Source of the DNA: RHKX01 sp041393495
GTDB lineage: Bacteria > Actinomycetota > Thermoleophilia > Solirubrobacterales > 70-9
DNA: 64,000 nt
Direction of reading: 5' to 3'
Assembly (NCBI GenBank): GCA_041393495.1
Contig: JAWKKA010000013.1
Span: 47,021-111,020, forward strand
Every line of letters starts with the position of its first letter. Position 1 is the first letter of the stretch. The position numbers and the translations under genes are program-made. Below, piece after piece: positions 48,959 to 57,533 of the stretch. The notes under the pieces were generated by a model. It made no database searches. It was not told where the DNA came from and was given only the letters and a program-made list of their open reading frames with translations.

Positions 48959-49728
48959 GCGTCGTCCTCTGGCACATCCCCGTCTCCCACTACAGCGAGA
49001 AGGCGCGTTGGGCGCTCGACCTGAAGGGCGTCGAGCACGACCGGCGGGCGCCCTCGCCGCCCTTCCACATCCCGATCGCGCTCTGGCTGACCCGCGGCGC
49101 CCGGGCGACCTTCCCGGTGCTCGTGATCGACGGTGCGCCGACCGGCGACTCGACCGCGATCATCGCCGCGCTCGAGGAGCGGTTCGGGGACCCGCCGCTC
49201 TACCCGGCCGATCCGGTCGAGCGGCGGCGGGCGCTCGCCATCGAGGACTGGTTCGACAGCGAGGCCGGGCCGTCGGCGCGGGCCCTCGTCTTCCACGAGC
49301 TGCGCAGCGCCCCGGGCGGCTTCGCCGATTTCGCGGCGCCGATGCTCCCGGAGCCGCTCGCACGGACCGGCGCCGGCCGCGCGGCCGGCGGTCGGCTCGC
49401 GCGCGCCTACACGCAGCTTCGGTTCCGGGTCGCGGCCGACGAGGCCGCGACTGCGGCCCGGGCGACGATCGTCGCCGCGCTCGACCGGCTCGAAGCGGAG
49501 CTCGCCATCGGCGACGGGACCTACATGGCCGGCGGCGCCTTCTCGGTCGCCGACCTGACCGCCGCAGCGCTGCTGGCCCCGATCGTCGATCCGCCGGAGG
49601 GACCGGAAGTCGGCATCGATCCGCCGCCGGCGCTCGCGGAGTTCCGCCGGTCGATCGCCGGCCGGCCCGGCTACCGGTGGGTCGAGGAGACGTTCGCCCG
49701 CGAGCGCGGTGTCCCCCGCCGCCCCTGA
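48955..49728 (+). CDS. Glutathione S-transferase-like protein
   Basis: The 257-residue protein starts SVVLWHIPVSHYSEKARWALDLKGVEHDRR, the thioredoxin-fold N-terminal domain of GST-like proteins, with FPVLVIDGAPTGDSTAIIAALEERFG at about 50-75 and a helical C-terminal domain with YMAGGAFSVADLTAAALLAPI. Actinobacteria generally lack glutathione, so the thiol substrate is uncertain and mycothiol-independent function is possible. ATG 48955 overlaps the fakA stop (ATGA), so it is likely co-transcribed. Confidence 0.8.
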   Translation: MSVVLWHIPVSHYSEKARWALDLKGVEHDRRAPSPPFHIPIALWLTRGARATFPVLVIDGAPTGDSTAIIAALEERFGDPPLYPADPVERRRALAIEDWFDSEAGPSARALVFHELRSAPGGFADFAAPMLPEPLARTGAGRAAGGRLARAYTQLRFRVAADEAATAARATIVAALDRLEAELAIGDGTYMAGGAFSVADLTAAALLAPIVDPPEGPEVGIDPPPALAEFRRSIAGRPGYRWVEETFARERGVPRRP

Positions 49729-49770
49729 GCCGCAACGCCGCGCAACCGCCGTTCCGTTCCGTCGCCTACC

Positions 49771-49797
49771 TATCCTCGCCGCGTGATGCTGCGATGA
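49771..49797 (+). promoter_or_regulatory. Promoter and 4-codon upstream ORF coupled to recG
   Basis: TATCCT at 49771-49776 lies six bases before GTG 49783. The frame GTG-ATG-CTG-CGA-TGA (49783-49797) ends with its TGA overlapping the recG ATG at 49794 (ATGA). There is no Shine-Dalgarno before recG. The layout fits leaderless initiation on a minimal ORF followed by re-initiation at recG. Confidence 0.4.
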
Positions 49798-52025
49798 GCA
49801 GAGCCGGGGTGGCCACGCCGACGAGCGCCGCCGCGCCGCCGCCCGCTTTCGCCGGTGGCTGCTCCGATCGCGAGACGTTGCTCGCGGCGCCGCTCGCGCC
49901 GAGGGCCCCGCACGCCCGCCTCGCTCGGCCGCTGACCGACCTGCGCGGGGTCGGCACCAAGGTCGGCGCCGCCGCGGCCCGGATCGGCCTGTTGACGTTG
50001 GGAGACCTGATCGAGCACTACCCGCACGACCGGGTCGATCGCAGCGCGATCACGGCGGTCGCCGACCTCATCCCCGGCTGTCCCGCCACCGTCCTCGTCG
50101 CGGTGCGAAGCGCCCGCCTGCGGCCGACCCGGCGACGAAGCCTGCGGATCGTCGAGGCGAGCGTCTTCGACGCGACCGGTGGCCTGTCGGTCGCCTTCTT
50201 CAACCAGGCATGGCTCGCCGAGCGGCTGCGGCCGGGCGTCCGGCTGCTGCTCAGCGGCCGGCTCGAGGATCGCGGCTTCCGGCCCGATGCGTTCGAGATC
50301 CTCGGCGCCGGCGCCGATGCCGCGGAGCGCGGGCCGGTCGATCCGATCCGCGATGCGGGCACGCCGCCGGCCGGGCTCCACACGACCGGGATCGTCCCCG
50401 TCCATCCAGGCGGCGAGGGGCTCCGCGTCCAGCGGATCCGCGAATGGGTCTGGACGGCGCTCGAGCTCGCTCCGGCGGTGCTCGAGCCGCTGCCGGCGGC
50501 GCTCCGGGCCCGCCACGGGTTCCCGGGAGCCGCCGACGCGCGGATTGCGATCCACCTCCCGCGGACCGGGGAGGACGTCGGGGTGGCGCGCGCCCGTCTC
50601 GCCTACGAGGAGCTCTTCCTGCACCAGGCGGCGCTGCAGCTTCGCCGCGGCGAGCGTGGCGGTGGCGCCCGCGCGGCGGCTCTCGGGGATGCCGGTGCCG
50701 TCGTGGCGGGCTGGGTCGACTCGCTTCCGTTCACCCCGACCGACGACCAGCGGGCGGCGTTCGCCGCGATCGACGCCGACCTCGGCCAGCCCCGCCCGAT
50801 GCAGCGCCTGCTGATGGGCGAGGTCGGCTCGGGGAAGACGGTCGTGGCGCTCTACGCGATGCTGCGAGCGCTCGAGGCGGGGCGTCAGGCGGCGCTGATG
50901 GCGCCGACCGAGACGCTCGCCGAGCAGCACTTCGCGACGCTCGAGACCCTGCTCGCCGGGATGCCGGTGCCGATCGGCCTGCTCACCGGATCGACCCCGG
51001 CCCGACGGCGGCGCGACCTGCTGGCGAGGCTCGCGAGCGGCGAGCTGCCGCTGCTGGTCGGCACCCACGCGCTGATCGAGCCGACCGTTCGGTTCGCCCG
51101 GCTCGCCGTCGCGGTCGTCGACGAGCAGCACCGCTTCGGCGTCGAGCAGCGGCGGGCGCTCGACCGCAAGGGGACCGAGGCCCCCCACGTCCTCCACATG
51201 ACCGCGACGCCGATCCCGCGGACGCTCTCGCTGACCGCCTTCGGCGACCTCGACGCGAGCGTGCTGCGCGAGCTCCCCGCCGGCCGCAAGCCGGTCAAGA
51301 CCTGGCTGGTCGGCGAGGAGCGGCGCGCCGGCGCCTACAGGTTCATCCGCGACCGCCTCGGCGAGGGGCGTCAGGCCTACGTCGTCTGCCCGCTCGTCAC
51401 CGACTCCGATGCCGATCAGGCGAAGGCGGCAACGACCGAGGCCGAGCGGCTCGCGCGCGGCGAGCTCCGCGACTTCAGCGTCGAGGTCCTGCACGGGCAG
51501 ATGCCGGCTGCCGAGAAGGCCCGGGCGATGGCACGGTTCGCGGCGGGCGCAGCCGACGTCCTCGTCGCGACCAGCGTGATCGAGGTCGGGATCGATGTCG
51601 CCAACGCCACGGTGATGCTGATCGAGGGCGCCGACCGCTACGGGCTCAGCCAGCTCCACCAGCTCCGCGGGCGGGTCGGCCGCGGCGAGCACGAGTCGCA
51701 ATGCATCCTCTTCGCCGACCCCGAGAGCGAGCGCGCCCGCGCCCGGCTCGAGGCGGTCGTCCGCGAGCGCGACGGCTTCGAGCTCGCCGAGATCGACCTC
51801 GACCTGCGCGGCGAAGGCGAGGTGCTCGGTACCCGGCAGAGCGGCCTGCCGCGATTCCGGATCGCGTCGCTGCCCGAGGACGGGCCGATCCTCGCCGCCG
51901 CGCGCGCCGACCTGATCGCCATCCTCGGGCGCCTCGGCAGCCTCGACTCCCCGGAGCTGGGGCCGTTGCTCGACGCCGTCCGCGAGCGGTTCGGCGACGA
52001 GCGGGCGGAACCGATCGCGGCCTGA
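49794..52025 (+). CDS. recG: ATP-dependent DNA helicase RecG
   Basis: RecG remodels stalled replication forks and branched DNA. The 743-residue protein has a wedge/OB domain (PLTDLRGVGTKVGAAAARIGLLTLGDLIEHYPHD and following), then helicase motifs MGEVGSGKTVVALYAML at about 341, LMAPTETLAEQHF, VGTHALIE, VDEQHRFGVEQR at about 442, HMTATPIPRTLSL, GQMPAAEKARAM, TSVIEVGIDVANATVM and QLRGRVGRGEHESQC. The ATG at 49794 gives an N-terminal Ala/Pro-rich extension of about 45 residues before the wedge domain. Confidence 0.96.
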   Translation: MSRAGVATPTSAAAPPPAFAGGCSDRETLLAAPLAPRAPHARLARPLTDLRGVGTKVGAAAARIGLLTLGDLIEHYPHDRVDRSAITAVADLIPGCPATVLVAVRSARLRPTRRRSLRIVEASVFDATGGLSVAFFNQAWLAERLRPGVRLLLSGRLEDRGFRPDAFEILGAGADAAERGPVDPIRDAGTPPAGLHTTGIVPVHPGGEGLRVQRIREWVWTALELAPAVLEPLPAALRARHGFPGAADARIAIHLPRTGEDVGVARARLAYEELFLHQAALQLRRGERGGGARAAALGDAGAVVAGWVDSLPFTPTDDQRAAFAAIDADLGQPRPMQRLLMGEVGSGKTVVALYAMLRALEAGRQAALMAPTETLAEQHFATLETLLAGMPVPIGLLTGSTPARRRRDLLARLASGELPLLVGTHALIEPTVRFARLAVAVVDEQHRFGVEQRRALDRKGTEAPHVLHMTATPIPRTLSLTAFGDLDASVLRELPAGRKPVKTWLVGEERRAGAYRFIRDRLGEGRQAYVVCPLVTDSDADQAKAATTEAERLARGELRDFSVEVLHGQMPAAEKARAMARFAAGAADVLVATSVIEVGIDVANATVMLIEGADRYGLSQLHQLRGRVGRGEHESQCILFADPESERARARLEAVVRERDGFELAEIDLDLRGEGEVLGTRQSGLPRFRIASLPEDGPILAAARADLIAILGRLGSLDSPELGPLLDAVRERFGDERAEPIAA

Positions 52026-52031
52026 TCCGTG

Positions 52032-52073
52032 ATGGCTGTCGACGCGTGCGACTGCACCGAAGCGATCCACTGA
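52032..52073 (+). CDS. 13-codon ORF immediately before rsmD
   Basis: ATG 52032 opens MAVDACDCTEAIH and stops at TGA 52071-52073, one base before the rsmD ATG at 52075. rsmD has no visible ribosome site of its own, so coupling through this ORF is possible. No homology is recognised and chance occurrence cannot be excluded. Confidence 0.25.
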   Translation: MAVDACDCTEAIH

Positions 52074-52074
52074 G

Positions 52075-52595
52075 ATGCGGATCGTCGCCGGAGAGCTGGG
52101 CGGACGGCGGATCGAGGCGCCGCCGGGCGTCGCGTTGCGCCCGACCTCCGATCGCGTCCGCGAGGCGCTGTTCGCGATCCTCGGCGACGTCAGTGGGCTG
52201 GCGTTCCTCGACCTCTTCGCCGGCACCGGCGCGGTCGCGCTCGAGGCCGTCTCCCGCGGCGCCGCCGCCGCGACGCTCGTCGACGTCGATCCGGCGCCCG
52301 CCCGCGCCAACGTCGAGGCGCTCGGCGTCGGCGACCGCTGTGAGATCGTCGCCGGCGACGCGATCCGGTTCCTCGGTCGCGACGGCGGCAGCTACGACCT
52401 CGTCTACTGCGATCCGCCGTATAGACTCGCCCGCCGCTTTGCTTTCGAGCTCGAAGACCTGCTCCCGCGACGGCTCCGGCCGGGTGGCCGCGTGATCGTC
52501 GAGTCGGCCGCATCCGACCCGCTCGAGCTCGGCTTGCCGCTGCTCGACGCGCGCCGCTACGGACGAACGGCCCTGCGGATCCACGGGGCGCCGGA

Positions 52596-52599
<4 letters not shown>
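52075..52599 (+). CDS. rsmD: 16S rRNA (guanine(966)-N(2))-methyltransferase RsmD
   Basis: RsmD methylates G966 of 16S rRNA. The 174-residue protein starts MRIVAGELGGRRIEAPPGVALRPTSDRVREALF, the family signature with the GxxGGRxL and RPTxDRxREALF motifs, followed by FLDLFAGTGAVALEAVSRGA (SAM site) and YDLVYCDPPYRL (catalytic DPPY). It overlaps coaD by TTGA, the usual rsmD-coaD pair. Confidence 0.96.
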
Positions 52600-53087
<488 letters not shown>

Positions 53088-53145
53088 CCGGCGGCGGCGG
53101 CGATTGGGCAGGAGCTTGCAGGGGATTGCAGTATCTAGCGCCGAA

Positions 53146-53164
53146 GCGAGCGTTTTTCGCTCGT
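53146..53164 (+). terminator. Hairpin between coaD and the SepIVA-like gene
   Basis: CGAGCG (53147-53152) pairs with CGCTCG (53158-53163) around TTTTT, with a G/T pair outside. The T run is in the loop rather than after the stem, so it may be a weak terminator for coaD or part of the promoter region of the next gene, where TATCTA and TAAGCT boxes are also seen. Confidence 0.4.
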
Positions 53165-53187
53165 ATCCCTAAGCTTTAGCGCCACCT

Positions 53188-53658
53188 ATGGACGTTCTCG
53201 TTCTCATCGACAAGCTCGACGACCTGATCCACAACGCCCGGCCGGTCCCGTTGACCGATCAGGTGCGGGTCGACCGCGAGGAGATCTACGACCTGCTCGA
53301 CCAGATGCGGGCGACGATCCCCGAGGAGATCAAGCAGGCCCGCTGGATCGTCAAGGAGCGTCAGGAGATGCTCGCCGAGGCCAAGCGCGAGGCGGAGCGG
53401 ATCGTCAAGGAGGCCCGCGACCAGCAGGCCCGGCTGATCTCCGAGGAGGAGGTCTACAAGCAGGCCGAGCGCGGCGCCGAGGAGATCCTCGAGGACGCCC
53501 GCGACACCGAGCGGCAGATCCGCCTCGGCGCCGAGGACTACGCCGACGAGATCCTCTCGACCCTCGAGGTCAACCTCCAGAAGTTCCTCGCCGCGGTCCA
53601 GCGCGGCCGCGACCGCCTTGCCGGCCGCGACGAAGAGATCGAACCCGCCGAAGTCTGA
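53188..53658 (+). CDS. SepIVA-like (DivIVA-family) coiled-coil protein
   Basis: The 156-residue protein reads MDVLVLIDKLDDLIHNARPVPLTDQVRVDREEIYDLLDQMR and then is mostly charged coiled coil (about 55-145), with EAKREAERIVKEARDQQARL and EVYKQAERGAEEILEDAR. This matches the mycobacterial septation protein SepIVA, which sits in the same neighbourhood (next to the YceD/rnc/smc/ftsY genes). It is often misnamed an ATP synthase B subunit. A role in septum or tip growth is inferred from that family. The convergent next gene is 156 bases away. Confidence 0.82.
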   Translation: MDVLVLIDKLDDLIHNARPVPLTDQVRVDREEIYDLLDQMRATIPEEIKQARWIVKERQEMLAEAKREAERIVKEARDQQARLISEEEVYKQAERGAEEILEDARDTERQIRLGAEDYADEILSTLEVNLQKFLAAVQRGRDRLAGRDEEIEPAEV

Positions 53659-53814
53659 CCCGGCGGCCCTGCGGCGCGGCCGATGCCGGCGTCGTCAGCC
53701 CGCTCGCGACCGAGCCGCCGGCCGCTTCGGTGGCCCGCTTGGCCGCACGACCGCTGAGGTCCCGCGACGCGGCGCATGCCGCGGCATCGGCCCGCTCGCG
53801 GCGGTTGGCGGCCC

Positions 53815-54366
53815 TCATTCGTAGATCGCGCGGATCACCGCGAGGTCGCCCTCGCTCCAGACGATCTCGCCGCCGCTCCAGGCGGCGAGGTCCGCGGCCT
53901 TCTCGGCGAACTCGTGCGCGGCGTCGATCGGCGCCTTGCGCTCGCGCGGCGGGTCGACCGCGACGACTTCGGCGAGGACCAGCGCCCGGGCCTGCTCGCG
54001 GACGCGGCGGAACAGGTTGCGCTTCTGCGCGGCGTCGAGATGGTGGACGCTGAGGACGGCGACCACGAGGTCCCAGGGACCGTCGGGCAGCGGGTCCTCC
54101 ATGCGGGCGAGCCGGACCTCGATCCCGAGCCGGCGGGCCCGAAAGACCATCTCCGGACTCGCGTCGAGGCCGGTGATCCGGGCCTGCGGATAGGCCTCCA
54201 GCAGCCGTCGTGATGTCTCGCCGGTGCCGATCCCGAGGTCGAGCGCCGTCGCGGGCGGGAACGGCACGGCCGCGACCGCCGCCTCCTGCAGGGCGTCGAA
54301 GCCCGGCACCTGGTCCCGGATCGTCTCCAGGTAGGTGTCGGGATCCCAGTGGAACGGTGCGCTCAC
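53815..54366 (-). CDS. SAM-dependent methyltransferase, class I
   Basis: The 183-residue protein begins SAPFHWDPDTYLETIRDQVPGFDALQEA and has the SAM-binding motif TALDLGIGTGETSRRLLEAYP near residue 40, ITGLDASPEMVFRAR and a catalytic-core strand DLVVAVLSVHHLDAAQKRNLFRRV. This is the Trm9/UbiE-type small methyltransferase pattern; the substrate is unknown. GTG 54366 has GAGGG upstream. It is divergent from the yceD gene with only 18 bases between starts, so their promoters overlap. Confidence 0.82.
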   Translation of the reverse strand: MSAPFHWDPDTYLETIRDQVPGFDALQEAAVAAVPFPPATALDLGIGTGETSRRLLEAYPQARITGLDASPEMVFRARRLGIEVRLARMEDPLPDGPWDLVVAVLSVHHLDAAQKRNLFRRVREQARALVLAEVVAVDPPRERKAPIDAAHEFAEKAADLAAWSGGEIVWSEGDLAVIRAIYE

Positions 54367-54384
54367 GCTACCCTCGGAGGCTAG

Positions 54385-54897
54385 ATGACCGAGAGGCTGA
54401 TCGACCTCGATGCGCTCGCCCTCCGCAGCGGCGAGGCGGGCCGGCTGGAGATGGACCTGGCACCGGCGGCGCCGGTCCTCGGCGGCGAGGAGCTGTCGTT
54501 CGATGCGACTCCGATCGCGGCCGTCATCGACGTCTCGCGAACCACCGTCGGCTACGCGTTGCGGCTCCGGGCCGACGCCGTCGTCCGCGCAGCCTGCGCG
54601 CGCTGCCTGGGGCCTGCCCGGCTCGAGCTCGCCATCGATGCCCGCGAGGTCGACCAGGGCGCGGCCGACGATCCCGACCTCCGCAGCCCATACGTCGCCG
54701 ACGGCCGTCTCGATCCGGTCGGCTGGCTGCACGATGCGGTCGTCCTCGCGCTCCCCGAGCGGGTCCTCTGCCGGCCCGACTGCGCCGGGCTCTGCGCGGT
54801 CTGCGGCGCCTCGCTCAACGACGTCGATCCCGCGACCCACGTTCACGAGCGCGAGCCCGACCCGCGGTTCGCGAAGCTCCGCGAGCTCCGCGACTGA
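54385..54897 (+). CDS. YceD/DUF177 family protein
   Basis: The 170-residue protein has IDLDALALRSGEAGRLEM, a strand-rich N-terminal half, ACARCLGPARLELAIDARE and the C-terminal cysteine cluster CRPDCAGLCAVCGASLN, the pattern of DUF177/YceD. The gene is nearly always found upstream of rpmF and is linked with large-subunit rRNA accumulation (Duf177 in bacteria and plants). ATG 54385 has GGAGG before it and also a TACCCT box at 54369-54374. A 257-base repeat-rich gap separates it from rpmF, which is unusual. Confidence 0.9.
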   Translation: MTERLIDLDALALRSGEAGRLEMDLAPAAPVLGGEELSFDATPIAAVIDVSRTTVGYALRLRADAVVRAACARCLGPARLELAIDAREVDQGAADDPDLRSPYVADGRLDPVGWLHDAVVLALPERVLCRPDCAGLCAVCGASLNDVDPATHVHEREPDPRFAKLRELRD

Positions 54898-54926
54898 CCC
54901 CCGGCCCGTCTCGGCTGACCGCCGAT

Positions 54927-55100
54927 GCCGGGTCAGCTCACCCACGCATGTCGTGGGTGGGATCACCCACGTCGTCGCCGTCCGATGCCGGGGCATCTGA
55001 GCCGCGCATGACGTCAGCAGGATCACCCACGTCCACCGGGCGCCGACCCTGGGTCATTCTCACCCACGGATGACGCGGGCAGGATCACCCACGTCCTCGC
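54927..55100. repeat. Three 60-62-base tandem units upstream of rpmF
   Basis: GATCACCCACGTC occurs at 54961-54973, 55021-55033 and 55083-55095. Upstream of each lies a matching block with ATGCCGGG or GACCCTGGG, then (CTCACCCACG or GAGCCGCG), ATG(T/A)CG and GGG(T/C)GG or related, so the unit is about 60 bases and occurs three times. In the first unit CACCCACG (54939-54946) and CGTGGGTG form an 8-pair stem. The last unit ends about 60 bases before rpmF. Confidence 0.75.
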
Positions 55101-55154
55101 GGCGTCGGGCGCGGTGATCCTCGCGACGGCCCGATCGCTACGATTCCCGGCCCC

Positions 55155-55364
55155 ATGGCCGTCCCGAAGAAGCGCCAGTCGAGTGCCCGCCGCGACAAGC
55201 GTCGCGCCCACGACGCCGTCGCAGCGCCGCGGCTCAACGAGTGCCCGCACTGCCACAGCCCGCGGCTGCCGCACCGCGTCTGTCCGACGTGCGGAACCTA
55301 CGCCGGTCGCGAGGTCGTCATCGACGACGACGCCGCCGAGCTGAGCGGACGCGAGGGGCAGTAG
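55155..55364 (+). CDS. rpmF: 50S ribosomal protein L32
   Basis: The 69-residue protein starts MAVPKKRQSSARRDKRRAHD and has four cysteines in CPHC and CPTC, so it is the zinc-binding L32 form, with an acidic C-terminal tail. TACGAT at 55139-55144 lies ten bases before the ATG. Its stop is directly followed by the plsX GTG. The order yceD-rpmF-plsX-acpP is the common fatty acid synthesis neighbourhood. Confidence 0.95.
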   Translation: MAVPKKRQSSARRDKRRAHDAVAAPRLNECPHCHSPRLPHRVCPTCGTYAGREVVIDDDAAELSGREGQ

Positions 55365-56444
55365 GTGGCGGCTCCGGCGGCGCAGCCGCCGGGACGCGCC
55401 GGCGGCCGAGCCGCCGGCGCGGTCAGGGTCGCATTCGACGCGCTCGGTGCCGAGGCCGGCAGCGACGCCGTCATCGCGGGCGTCCGCAGCGCCGCTGCCG
55501 ACGGGATCGCCGTCCGCGTGTTCGGACCGGCGGGGCCGCTCGGCGACCTCGTCGCCGACGGGATCGAGCTGATCGACACGACCGAGCTGATCGGCAACGA
55601 CGAGGAGCCGATCCGGGCCGTTCGGTCCCGCTCCGACGCGTCGATCGTCCGCGCCGCCGCCGACGTCGCCGAGGGGCGCTCGGACGCCCTCGCGAGCCCC
55701 GGATCGACCGGGGCGACGATGGCCGCCTCGCTGATCGCGCTGAAGCGGATCCGCTCCATCCAGCGGCCGGCGCTGGCGGTCCGGATCCCGGCCCCCGGAC
55801 GGGCGCGGCCGCTGTTGATGCTCGACGCGGGCGCCAACTCCGACGCGCGAGCCTCGCATCTCCTCCAGTTCGCCTACCTCGGCGCCGCGTTCACGGCGGC
55901 GGTCCTCGGGGTGCCCGATCCGCGCGTCGGGTTGCTCAGCGTCGGCGCCGAGGCCAGGAAGGGAAACGCGCTCGCCGTCGCGGCGCACGAGAAGCTCGCC
56001 GCGGCCGACGGCATCCGCTTCGCCGGCAACGTCGAGGGCCGCGATCTGCTCGACCCCGACCTCGAGGTCGTCGTCACCGATGGCTTCACCGGCAACGTCG
56101 TCCTGAAGACGATCGAGGGGACCGCGCTCGCCGTCGCCGAAGCGGTTCGCACCGCCGCCCGCTCGAACCCCGTCGCCGCCGCCGGCGGCCTGCTGCTGCG
56201 ACCGGCGCTCGGCGGCCTGCGGGCAGACATGGATCCCGATACGACCGGCGGCGCGATCCTGCTCGGCCTCCGCGGCGTCGCCGTGGTCGGCCACGGCTCG
56301 TCGGGAGCGCTCGGGATCGCCAATCAGATCCGCCTCGCCGCCCGCGCGGTCGAGGAGCGGGCGGTCGAGCGGACCGAGGAGCTGATCGAGCGCTTCGGAG
56401 CCGGGCGGGGCGCGATCCGAGACGCCGGGCGGTCCGAGTCGTGA
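55365..56444 (+). CDS. plsX: Phosphate acyltransferase PlsX
   Basis: PlsX makes acyl phosphate from acyl-ACP for phosphatidic acid synthesis. The 359-residue protein has a Gly/Ala-rich leader (GTG 55365 directly after the rpmF stop), VRVAFDALGAEAGSDAVIAG, ASPGSTGATMAASLIALKRI, RPLLMLDAGANSDARASHLLQFA, VGLLSVGAEARKGN and VVTDGFTGNVVLKTIEGTA, with GGAILLGLRGVAVVGHGSS near the end. The usual AMGGD near the start is changed to ALGAE, a mild divergence. It is followed by acpP after 16 bases. Confidence 0.93.
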   Translation: MAAPAAQPPGRAGGRAAGAVRVAFDALGAEAGSDAVIAGVRSAAADGIAVRVFGPAGPLGDLVADGIELIDTTELIGNDEEPIRAVRSRSDASIVRAAADVAEGRSDALASPGSTGATMAASLIALKRIRSIQRPALAVRIPAPGRARPLLMLDAGANSDARASHLLQFAYLGAAFTAAVLGVPDPRVGLLSVGAEARKGNALAVAAHEKLAAADGIRFAGNVEGRDLLDPDLEVVVTDGFTGNVVLKTIEGTALAVAEAVRTAARSNPVAAAGGLLLRPALGGLRADMDPDTTGGAILLGLRGVAVVGHGSSGALGIANQIRLAARAVEERAVERTEELIERFGAGRGAIRDAGRSES

Positions 56445-56460
56445 TAGACAATCCCGAGCC

Positions 56461-56742
56461 ATGACGACCGTCGGAGGGACCGGAGAGCAGCACGCCGATC
56501 GCGAGGCGATCTTCGCGATGGTCAGGGACCACCTGACGGCCGAGCTCGAGATCCCGGCCGCGGAGATCAGCGAGGGGACCCGGTTCCGCGACGACCTCGA
56601 TGCCGACTCGCTCGACCTCTACGAGCTGGTCATGGAGCTCGAGGACACCTACGGCATCGCGATGAGCGAGGACGAGGCCGCGAAGATCGAGACCGTGGGA
56701 GCTGCAGTCGACTTCGTCTTCGAGCGGCTACCCGGTGGCTGA
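56461..56742 (+). CDS. acpP: Acyl carrier protein
   Basis: AcpP carries growing acyl chains on a phosphopantetheine arm. The 93-residue protein has the attachment site DADSLDLYELVMELEDTYGI with Ser50, and the helix EAAKIETVGAAVDFV. An N-terminal extension of about 12 residues precedes the usual start. An ATAGACAAT promoter-like stretch lies about ten bases upstream. The rnc start GTG overlaps its last codons by eight bases. Confidence 0.96.
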   Translation: MTTVGGTGEQHADREAIFAMVRDHLTAELEIPAAEISEGTRFRDDLDADSLDLYELVMELEDTYGIAMSEDEAAKIETVGAAVDFVFERLPGG

Positions 56743-57463
56743 GTCGGGCACCGTCGATCCACTCGAGGACGAGGTCCCGGTCGGGAGCCCGGTCGCGCCG
56801 CTGCTCGCGCTGGTCAACGCCCTCGACGAGGACGCCCGCCGGCAGGCGCTGACGCACAGCTCGTGGACCGAGCGCCGGGTCCGCTCCTGGGGACGGCTGG
56901 CGTTCCTCGGCGACAGCGTCCTCGGCCTCGCCGTCGCCGATCACCTCTACGCGCGCTTCCCGCGCTCCGACATCGGTCGGCTGACCAAGATCCACGGTCA
57001 AGTGGTGAGCGGGCGCGCCTGTGCCGAGATCGCGGTCGAGCTCGGCGTGCCGGAGATGCTCGCGAGCGCCTATCCGGAGGGCTTCGAGGGCGGTCTGTCG
57101 CCCGCCGAGCTCGTCGCCAGCGAACGCGCGATGGCGTCGATCGTCGAGTCGCTGATCGGCGCCTGCTACCTGCAGTTCGGCCTCGAGCGGACTGCCGCGG
57201 CGCTGCTCGCCGCGTTCGCCCCGCAGGTCGAGCTCGCCTCGGGGACGCTGCTCGACTTCAAGTCGGCCCTGCAGGAGCGGCTCGCGCGTCGCGGCAGGCG
57301 GGTCCGCTATGTGATCACCGACGAGTCCGGCCCGCCGCACGACAAGCTCTTCAGCGTCGAGGCGCGTGACGGCGATGTCGTCCTCGGAGCCGGAACCGGA
57401 TCGAGCAAGAAGGCGGCCGAGCAGGCCGCGGCCAGCGAAGCCCTCGGGGGCGAGGACGGTTGA
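56735..57463 (+). CDS. rnc: RNase III family protein with altered catalytic site
   Basis: The 242-residue protein has an RNase III domain and a C-terminal double-stranded RNA-binding domain (LDFKSALQERLARRG ... SVEARDGDVVLGAGTGSSKKAAEQAAA). The signature motif reads RLAFLGDSVLGL: Ala56 replaces the glutamate found in RLEFLGD, while Asp60 is kept. In the second motif the usual D..E of ADxxE is MASIVESLIGACYL, with Ser135 in place of the metal-binding Asp and Glu138 kept. Two of four metal ligands are therefore missing. It may be inactive or altered as a nuclease while still binding RNA. Position between acpP and smc is the usual one for rnc. Confidence 0.88.
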   Translation: MAESGTVDPLEDEVPVGSPVAPLLALVNALDEDARRQALTHSSWTERRVRSWGRLAFLGDSVLGLAVADHLYARFPRSDIGRLTKIHGQVVSGRACAEIAVELGVPEMLASAYPEGFEGGLSPAELVASERAMASIVESLIGACYLQFGLERTAAALLAAFAPQVELASGTLLDFKSALQERLARRGRRVRYVITDESGPPHDKLFSVEARDGDVVLGAGTGSSKKAAEQAAASEALGGEDG

Positions 57464-57533
57464 GGCCGCCGACGGCGGGTGGACGCGGTTTCGTCCGATC
57501 CGCTCAGCAGGCTTCCGGGACGGGCCGGAGAGC

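Noticed and set aside
53659..53814. Small hairpin GCGGC-GCAT-GCCGC as terminator between the SepIVA-like and methyltransferase genes
   Set aside because: A 5-pair GC stem is expected by chance in such DNA and nothing else supports termination there.
54927..55100. Possible CRISPR array because of three regularly spaced identical 13-base blocks
   Set aside because: Spacing segments are themselves similar to each other, the repeats are too short and too few, and there are no cas genes; it is a tandem repeat.
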